Shown here piece by piece: positions 12,370-19,165 of a stretch of DNA of 19,165 bases. The notes below the pieces were generated by a model that did not search any database, was not told the origin of the DNA, and was given only the letters and a program-made list of their open reading frames with translations. A program made the position numbers and the translations under genes. Source of the DNA: CALIZF01 sp046292445 (GTDB lineage Bacteria; Pseudomonadota; Alphaproteobacteria; Rhodobacterales; Rhodobacteraceae). Positions within the stretch are counted from its first letter, which is position 1. Each line of letters begins with the position of its first letter. The stretch lies in contig JBKBQT010000041.1 in assembly GCA_046292445.1 (NCBI GenBank), positions 1-19,165 on the forward strand, written 5' to 3'.

Positions 12370-13923
12370 TCAGGCGAAACTGCGGATCGTGGCGAGCGCG
12401 CCGTCGAGGGCCTTGCCCGCCTCGTCCTGCAGCGCCGCCTCGCGCAGGCGGCGGGCCCAGTCGGCGGCATCGGGCCGGCCTTCGACCAGCGCGATCCCCT
12501 CCATCACTCGGTCGAACTTCGACAGGCCGCGCGCATGGGTGTCGGAATAGCCCTTGACGAGCCGGCGGCAGCGGATGACCTCGACGGCCAGCGCAGGGTC
12601 CTTGCCGCCGAGCGCGAGCGCGCGGGCAAGCCAGCGGTCGAGATGCGCCATCTCCTGCGCGTGGCGCAGCGTGCGGCGGCGCCAGCCGCGCAGGCCGCCG
12701 GCGAGCCACAGGAGCAGGAAGGCGAAAAGCCCGTCCGAGCGCAGGCGGCGGCCGCGGGCAAACAGCCGGTCGATCATCGCCATCCGCCGCGCATCCGCCT
12801 GCCAGCGCGCACCCATCGCAGCGGGCAGGAGGCCCACGATCTCTTCGGCGCGGGGGTGGAAATATTCGGTCACGCGCATCACCGTATCGCCGCGCGCGCC
12901 CATCTCGGCGCGAACGCGGGCAGTGCGGGCGGCGCGGGTCTTGAGATCGGCGACGCGGATCACGTCGTCATAGGCCATGGCATTGGCGATGTATTTGGCC
13001 GCCTCGCGGCCGAGCGTCCAGCCATTGGCCGCGCTGTCCGCCGCCAGCACGCGGTCGAGCCGGTCGAGGTACTCGGCGCCATAGGCGGGATCCTGGAAAT
13101 CGACGACCTTGCGCAGCCCGCGCGCGGCCATTTCCACGACCGGCGGCGGCAGGGCGGCAAGGCGGGTTTCCAGCCGCGCCCAGGCCGCGATCAGCGCGCG
13201 CGGGCCGCGGGGGGCGGCGGGCGGTGCAGCGACCGCCGCCCCCTGCCCGGCCTGCGGCGTGATGCCGGCGGCTGCGGCGGCAAAACCGGCGGCGAAGGCG
13301 CGCAGCGACGGCTCGACCCCCTTGCCGCCGGCGCGGATCGCATCCTCGAACGCCGAGCGGGGAAACGGCAGGGCGCCCGAGGCGGCGAGCGCGCCGAAGA
13401 GCGCGGCGGAGATGACCGAACCGGCGGCGACCGCCGCGGCCTCGAAATCGGCGAGGATGAGCCGCGCCGCCGCGACCTCGGCCGCGGCGCGCACCGCGGC
13501 GGCATCGGCGATGCCGTCGCCCGGCACCATCTTTTCGCTGACCGCCAGCATCCGGTGGGTCGAGGCGATGAGGGTGGTCCGGTCGGGGGTGACGAAGCCG
13601 CGGATGATGGCGCGGCCGGCCTCCATCATCTCGGCGGCGATGACGATATCGACATCGCCCGAGGCCGGGGCGAGCGAGAAGACGGGCAACCGATCGCCGC
13701 GCGGCGCCATCTCGATGTAGTAGATCGTCGCCCCGGTGCGCTGCGCGACGCCGGCGACCGAGGTCGCCTGGGCGGCGAAGCCGTTCGCCCGGGCCATGGC
13801 CTCGATCCAGCCCGAGAGCACGCCGCCCCCTTGGCCGCCGACCGCAAGGCAGGCGAGCTTGATGATCGTCTGCACCCTCGGGTCGGGCGATTGCGGCTGC
13901 AGGCGGGGGGTCTGGTCGGTCAT
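12370..13923 (-). CDS. iorB: Indolepyruvate ferredoxin oxidoreductase, beta subunit
   Basis: A 517-aa cytoplasmic subunit of the enzyme that oxidatively decarboxylates arylpyruvates to arylacyl-CoA with ferredoxin as acceptor. The first 200 residues are the gamma-type domain of 2-oxoacid oxidoreductases (LAVGGQGGGVLSGWIEAMARANG near the start, then VAGVAQRTGATIYYIE). The remaining 300 residues are the C-terminal extension found in the long proteobacterial type (LDRVLAAD, AYDDVIRVADLKTR, ARGLSKFDRVMEGI). ATG at 13923 was chosen; neither it nor a GTG at 13983 has a good ribosome-binding site. It follows iorA on the same strand, but 262 nt separate them, unusual for two subunits of one complex, and a repeat motif lies in the gap. 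Confidence 0.92.
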   Translation of the reverse strand: MTDQTPRLQPQSPDPRVQTIIKLACLAVGGQGGGVLSGWIEAMARANGFAAQATSVAGVAQRTGATIYYIEMAPRGDRLPVFSLAPASGDVDIVIAAEMMEAGRAIIRGFVTPDRTTLIASTHRMLAVSEKMVPGDGIADAAAVRAAAEVAAARLILADFEAAAVAAGSVISAALFGALAASGALPFPRSAFEDAIRAGGKGVEPSLRAFAAGFAAAAAGITPQAGQGAAVAAPPAAPRGPRALIAAWARLETRLAALPPPVVEMAARGLRKVVDFQDPAYGAEYLDRLDRVLAADSAANGWTLGREAAKYIANAMAYDDVIRVADLKTRAARTARVRAEMGARGDTVMRVTEYFHPRAEEIVGLLPAAMGARWQADARRMAMIDRLFARGRRLRSDGLFAFLLLWLAGGLRGWRRRTLRHAQEMAHLDRWLARALALGGKDPALAVEVIRCRRLVKGYSDTHARGLSKFDRVMEGIALVEGRPDAADWARRLREAALQDEAGKALDGALATIRSFA

Positions 13924-14002
13924 CGTGGCGACCGTGCGGTGGGGGCGCTGGTGGCGCGCGCAGGCTCGATGCGGCCGCGGCACGCCAGTGGCGGCTGCGG
14001 GA

Positions 14003-14036
14003 GCCTCCGGCGGGGATATTTGGGCCAGCCTGAAGG
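14003..14036 (-). repeat. Intergenic repeat motif, copy 2, between iorA and iorB
   Basis: Contains CCTCCGGCGGGGATATTTGG followed by CAGCCTGAAGG on the plus strand. Compared with the copy at 12221-12254, the core GGATAT-Y-TG and the GAA-R-GG end are shared at the same spacing and in the same orientation. It sits 150-183 nt after the iorA stop codon. Its role is unknown; transcript-end processing or a spreading repeat are both possible. Confidence 0.5.
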
Positions 14037-14185
14037 GGGGGCGTCGGCGCAGAAGGCCAACGGGACGGGTGCGGCGGGCGGGCGGACGCGCGGATCAGCG
14101 GCGGGGTCCGGCGCGTGTGGCCCCCTGTCGCGCGGACGGGTCGCGGTCATGCGCAGGTGGGTGGGGGCGGGTCTGGACCGCGCCG

Positions 14186-16336
14186 TCATGCGCCGGCCTC
14201 CTCGAAGGTGAGGCGGCGGGCGGCGCGACGGGCCTGGAGCGCGGCGATCAGGCGGGCGCGGATGCGCGCCCACCATGCCTCCAGCGGGCCGGGGTTGTGC
14301 ACCACCCGCGTCTCGTAGAACGAGGGGCAGAGGATGGCGGCATCCGCCACCTCGCCGCAATTGCCGCAGCCGACGCAGGTCTGGTCGATATGGGCCACCG
14401 GATCGTCGCGCAGCGGATCGTCGAGGCGTTTGAGCCCCAGCGAGGGGCAACCCGACAGGCGGATGCAGGCGTGATCGCCCGTGCACACGTCCGCATCCAC
14501 GCCGAAGCGGGGGGTTTCGACGCGGCGGCCGGCCTTGATCGCCGCCGCGCGCTGCGGCTTTTCCCGGCGCTGCTTGTTGAGCATGCATTCGGAGGAGGCG
14601 ACGATGACCTTGGGGCCCTTTTCCCGCGTCGTCAGCGCCTCGCGGATGGTGTCGCGCATCGTTGCGACGTCATAGGTGCGGTCGATCTGGCGCACCCAGT
14701 CCACCCCCACCCCCTTGAGCGCCTTGGAGATCGGGTGCTGGGTCGCCTTGGTCGGGTTCTCGGCCCGTGACGACGGGATGTCCTGCCCGCCGGTTGCGGC
14801 GGAATAGTAGTTGTCCACGATGATCGTCAGCGCATCGGCCTTGTTGAACACCATGTTGCCGATCGAGGAGGACAGGCCGTTGTGCCAGAACCCGCCGTCG
14901 CCGAGGATCGCGATCGCCCGCTTGTCCCCGCCGCCGTCGAAGGCGGCATTGGAGGCCGGGCCGAGGCCGTAGCCCATGGTCTGCCCGCCGATCTCGAACG
15001 GCGGCAGCGCGCCGAAGAGGTGGCAGCCGATGTCGGCGCTGATCTGGTGCTGGCCCAGTTCGCGTTCCACCAGCTTCATCGCGGCGAAGATCGGGCGCTC
15101 GGGGCAGCCGGTGCAGAAGCCGGGCGGGCGGATGGGGACGGTTTTCGTCAGGTCGGGGATTGGCGGCTTGGGCGCGTTGGGGGCGACGACCTGCCCCGGC
15201 AGAAGTTGCGGCGCGGCGCGTTTGAGGAATGCGGTGACGGCATCGAGCATGACCGCCCCCGTGAGCTCGCCCGCCATGGGAAAGATGTCCTTGCCATGGA
15301 GTTGCACGGGCGCCTTCGCGCGATAGACGAAGGTGGACAGCTGCTGTTCGATGAATTCGGGCTGGCCTTCCTCGACCACCAGCACCGAATCCTTGCTGGC
15401 GCAGAAGGCCAGGAATTCGGACGAGACGAGCGGATAGGTGACGTTGAGCACATAGAGCGGCACCGCCGTGTCGCCGTGAATGTCCGCCAGCCCCAGCCGC
15501 TGGAGCGCGCGGATGACGCCGTTATACATGCCGCCCTGCACCACGATCCCGATCGGTGCGCGATCGGGGCCGAAGCGTTCGTTGAGTGCGTTTTCGGTGA
15601 TGAACCGCTCGGCCGCCGGCCAGCGGACGCGCACCTTGTCCTGTTCGTGCTGGTAGCTCATCGGCGGCAGGACGACGCGGGCGAAGTCGCGGCGGGGATT
15701 TGCCACCGCTTCGCGAACCGTCAGCGGCGGGGGGACGTTGTCGCGGGTCTGGAAGCTGCCGGTCACATGGCAGGACCGGATGCGGACCATGAGCATGACC
15801 GGGGTGTTCGACGCCTCGGACAGCGCGAATCCGTCGCCGACCGCCTTGACGATGGACGGCAGGTTCGGGCGGGGGTCGAGCAGCCAGAATTGCGATTTCA
15901 TCGCAAAGGCGTGGCTGCGTTCCTGCATGATGGACGAGCCTTCGCCGTAATCCTCGCCGACGATGACAAGCGCGCCGCCGGTGACGCCCGAGGAGGCGAG
16001 GTTGGCAAGCGCGTCCGAGGCGACGTTGACGCCGACCGAGCCCTTGAACGTGACCGCACCGCGGATCGGGTAGTGGACCGAGGCGGCGAGCATCGCGGCG
16101 GCGGCGGATTCGGAGGCATTCGCCTCGAACCGGACGCCGAGTTCGGCCATGAGATCCTCGGCATCGGCCAGCACGTCCATCAGGTGGCTGATCGGCGCGC
16201 CCTGATAGCCGCCGACATAGCCGACGCCGTTTTCCAGAAGCGCCTTGGTGATGGCGAGGATCCCCTCGCCGGTGAAGGTCTCGCCCGCGCCCTTGCGCAG
16301 ATGTTCCACCTCGGCCTTGAAGGATCGTTCCGCCAT
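14186..16336 (-). CDS. iorA: Indolepyruvate ferredoxin oxidoreductase, alpha subunit
   Basis: A 716-aa thiamine-diphosphate and Fe-S subunit that binds the arylpyruvate substrate. The N-terminal 2-oxoacid oxidoreductase domains contain GVGYVGGYQGAPISHLMDVL (37-56) and ANASESAAAAMLAAS. The central part has the GFCTGCPERPIFAAM motif. The ThDP site is GDGGFWHNGLSSS (GDG at 479-481) with Asn in VDNYYSAATGG. The C-terminal ferredoxin domain has C618-x5-C624-x5-C630-P, the variant first motif of the proteobacterial type, and C654-x2-C657-x2-C660 with C670-P. The ATG at 16336 follows GGGGAAG and lies 4 nt after the VOC stop codon, so the genes are co-transcribed and probably translationally coupled. 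Like relatives, the enzyme is expected to be oxygen-sensitive. Confidence 0.95.
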   Translation of the reverse strand: MAERSFKAEVEHLRKGAGETFTGEGILAITKALLENGVGYVGGYQGAPISHLMDVLADAEDLMAELGVRFEANASESAAAAMLAASVHYPIRGAVTFKGSVGVNVASDALANLASSGVTGGALVIVGEDYGEGSSIMQERSHAFAMKSQFWLLDPRPNLPSIVKAVGDGFALSEASNTPVMLMVRIRSCHVTGSFQTRDNVPPPLTVREAVANPRRDFARVVLPPMSYQHEQDKVRVRWPAAERFITENALNERFGPDRAPIGIVVQGGMYNGVIRALQRLGLADIHGDTAVPLYVLNVTYPLVSSEFLAFCASKDSVLVVEEGQPEFIEQQLSTFVYRAKAPVQLHGKDIFPMAGELTGAVMLDAVTAFLKRAAPQLLPGQVVAPNAPKPPIPDLTKTVPIRPPGFCTGCPERPIFAAMKLVERELGQHQISADIGCHLFGALPPFEIGGQTMGYGLGPASNAAFDGGGDKRAIAILGDGGFWHNGLSSSIGNMVFNKADALTIIVDNYYSAATGGQDIPSSRAENPTKATQHPISKALKGVGVDWVRQIDRTYDVATMRDTIREALTTREKGPKVIVASSECMLNKQRREKPQRAAAIKAGRRVETPRFGVDADVCTGDHACIRLSGCPSLGLKRLDDPLRDDPVAHIDQTCVGCGNCGEVADAAILCPSFYETRVVHNPGPLEAWWARIRARLIAALQARRAARRLTFEEAGA

Positions 16337-16340
16337 GGCG

Positions 16341-16937
16341 TCACTTCCCCGGCTCGCGCGCCGACCAAAGGACGGTGCCGCCGTCCTTTTCATAGGCCAT
16401 GCCGGCGGGATAGCTGATCGCCTCGAATTGCATGCCCCAGGGGGCATAGAAATAGAGGATAGACTGCCCCGCCGCAGGGCCCGCATCGACCGGGATCGGG
16501 CCGGCGAGGGTGCGGATGCCCCTCGATTTGAGGTAGTCGGCGGCGGCCGCGATGTCATCGACATAGATCGCTATGTGATGGCCGCCGATGTCGCTGTTGC
16601 GGGGCTGGACGGTCTGTTGGTCGGGTGCGCTGTAGCTGAACAGCTCGATATTGGAGCCGAAGCCGCAGCGGAGCAGCACGATCTCGTTGATGACGGCGCG
16701 GGGATCGACGTCGAGCACGTCGGCCATGAACGATCCCTGATCGTCGCGGAAGGGGCCGAAGGCCATGACGCGCTGGCAGCCGAGGATTTCGGTGAAGAAC
16801 GCCTGCGCCTCGGTCAGGTCGGGAACGGTGATGCCGATGTGATCGACGCCGCGCATCCCCGGCAGGGGATCGGCGGACATCGGCGTGGCGGCGAGGGCGA
16901 GGGCGAGGGCGGCAAGAGTGGGGGCGGCAAGGCGCAT
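16341..16937 (-). CDS. VOC-fold (glyoxalase/dioxygenase superfamily) protein with signal peptide
   Basis: A 198-aa protein with a vicinal-oxygen-chelate fold. Residues 1-22 form a signal peptide (Arg2, hydrophobic core, cleavage likely after MSA), so the mature protein should be periplasmic. The start is well supported: GAGGAGGG lies about 8 nt before the ATG at 16937. Two VOC half-modules follow: GVDHIGITVPD with His33 and NIELFSYS with Glu98, then GGHHIAIYVDD (His120/121) and MQFEAISYP with Glu172. All four metal-ligand positions are present, so it should bind a divalent metal. Family members include glyoxalases, ring-cleaving dioxygenases and epimerases; this one cannot be assigned. It lies between marR and iorA in a tight operon. 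An internal Met20 start would make it cytosolic but has no ribosome-binding site. Confidence 0.88.
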   Translation of the reverse strand: MRLAAPTLAALALALAATPMSADPLPGMRGVDHIGITVPDLTEAQAFFTEILGCQRVMAFGPFRDDQGSFMADVLDVDPRAVINEIVLLRCGFGSNIELFSYSAPDQQTVQPRNSDIGGHHIAIYVDDIAAAADYLKSRGIRTLAGPIPVDAGPAAGQSILYFYAPWGMQFEAISYPAGMAYEKDGGTVLWSAREPGK

Positions 16938-16959
16938 CGTGGTCCCTCCTCGGGGTGGT

Positions 16960-17432
16960 TCAGAAGTCATGCTTGCGGATGTTGGCGAGGATCTTCTGCA
17001 GCGTGCCGACGAAGGCGCGCCGCTCGTCCTCGGGGATGCCGCGGAACATGCGGGCATAGGCGGCGGCCATGTGGGGCCAGAGCGCGTCGAACGCGGCGCG
17101 GCCGGCGTCGGTGATGTGGACGCGGGTGGACCGGCTGTCGTCCGGGTCCGGAACGCGGCGGATCAGCCCTTCGGCGCCGAGCTGGTCGAGCGCGCGCGAG
17201 AGGGTGGATTGTTCGGTCACCGCATGGACGGCAAGCTGGCGGATCGGCAGGCCGTCGATCACCGCGAGCACCGCAAGGGCGCGCATCTTGGGCGTGGTCA
17301 GGCCGAGCGCCGCCATCTCGTCGCGCAGGCTCGCGTTGTAGCGGCCCATGATGCGGTTCATCAGGTAGGGGGCGAAACCCTGCAGCCCGATCTCGCCCAG
17401 CCGCGGCGTGCGCTCGATGGGGGCGGCGTCGT

Positions 17433-17436
<4 letters not shown>
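16960..17436 (-). CDS. MarR-family transcriptional regulator
   Basis: A 158-aa winged-helix DNA-binding regulator, usually a dimer released from DNA by small aromatic ligands. The winged helix is visible: LTTPKMRALAVLAVIDGLPIRQLAVHAVTEQSTLSRALDQLGAEGLIRR (46-94), with the wing PDPDDSRSTRVHITDAG (97-112). The N- and C-terminal helices expected for dimerisation flank it. Its ATG overlaps the stop codon of the FAD oxidoreductase (ATGA), and the VOC gene starts 22 nt after it, so it is part of the operon. It is the most likely ligand-responsive regulator of the cluster. No clear operator palindrome was found in the short gaps; the main promoter is probably beyond the right edge. Confidence 0.93.
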
Positions 17437-18992
<1,556 letters not shown>

Positions 18993-18993
18993 C

Positions 18994-19165
18994 TCAGCCC
19001 CGCGCCACCAGCGCCAGCGCCCGGATGGGCGAGCCGGTGCCGTCCTTGATCTTGAGCGGGGCGGCGATCAGGATCGCGCCCTTGGGCGGCAGCTTGTCGA
19101 GATTGGCAAGGCTGGCAAGGCCATAGCGGTTGTTCTTGTGCAGAAGGTTGTGCGCCGGGAAGGGC
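18994..19165 (-). CDS. Cyclase-family (kynurenine formamidase-like) hydrolase, C-terminal fragment
   Basis: Only the last 56 codons are in the window; the gene continues past the right edge. The visible part (PAHNLLHKNNRYGLASLANLD, then KLPPKGAILIAAPLKIKDGT and SPIRALALVARG) matches the conserved C-terminal pattern of the cyclase family (NLDxLPxxGxxLIxxPLKIKxGTGxPxRAxAL). This metal-dependent hydrolase family includes kynurenine formamidase and isatin hydrolase. The metal-binding residues lie in the missing N-terminal part. The family's activities on aryl amides would suit a pathway containing an arylpyruvate oxidoreductase, but the substrate is not shown by the sequence. Confidence 0.8.
   Translation of the reverse strand, partial: PFPAHNLLHKNNRYGLASLANLDKLPPKGAILIAAPLKIKDGTGSPIRALALVARG

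Noticed and set aside
13920..14190. Possible small minus-strand gene filling the iorA-iorB gap
   Set aside because: The open frame is Pro/Arg-rich, runs through the repeat motif, has no ribosome-binding site and overlaps both neighbours.
12319..14211. Plus-strand open frame of 630 codons opposite iorB
   Set aside because: No domain and atypical composition; the minus-strand iorB is clear. The same reasoning applies to plus-strand frames at 14882-16417 and 17493-19049.

Overview
The window looks like a piece of a very GC-rich alphaproteobacterial chromosome, most likely Rhodobacteraceae. This is inference from codon use (third positions almost always G or C), protein style, an FnrL-type box, and two copies of an intergenic motif I associate with that family. 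There are no rRNA or tRNA genes, insertion sequences, phage genes or CRISPR arrays that I can see. Long antisense ORFs (up to about 1100 codons) are by-products of the GC content and were left out.

Layout. (1) 1-2254: a strongly structured leader, then an intact ferredoxin-ASKHA protein of the kind that reductively activates corrinoid proteins. (2) 2255-4321, plus strand: an intact ECF sigma factor, its RskA-type membrane anti-sigma factor (ATGA overlap) and an exported FAS1 (fasciclin) protein, an arrangement that parallels mycobacterial SigK-RskA-MPT70/83. (3) 4322-4543: a short gap holding five stem-loops between convergent genes. (4) 4544-5487, minus strand: a second ECF sigma/anti-sigma pair that is visibly decaying. 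The sigma gene has a TGA where a Trp codon is expected, and the anti-sigma gene has lost its middle. (5) 5629-6981: an exported subtilisin-family protease, divergent from the broken sigma gene. (6) 6988-10648, minus strand: a P2-type cation ATPase resembling mycobacterial CtpF, with a near-perfect FNR box in front, preceded by an aldose 1-epimerase. (7) 10822-12022: a RutF-like flavin reductase convergent with a CbiX/SirB-like chelatase homologue. (8) 12370 to beyond 19165, minus strand: a probable six-gene transcription unit, in transcription order a cyclase-family hydrolase (cut by the window edge), a CrtI-like FAD oxidoreductase, a MarR regulator, an exported VOC-fold protein, and both subunits of indolepyruvate:ferredoxin oxidoreductase (IorA, IorB).

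How the genes may work together. The first sigma module should respond to a signal outside the membrane and control at least itself and the fasciclin gene. The second module appears to have lost its regulator but kept an intact protease gene that it may once have controlled. The ATPase probably responds to oxygen limitation. The right-hand cluster looks catabolic: IorAB turns arylpyruvates into arylacyl-CoA, MarR is the likely sensor, and the hydrolase, FAD enzyme and VOC protein would act on the same unknown aromatic or related compound. Most functions are family-level calls from reading motifs; none was tested by a database search.
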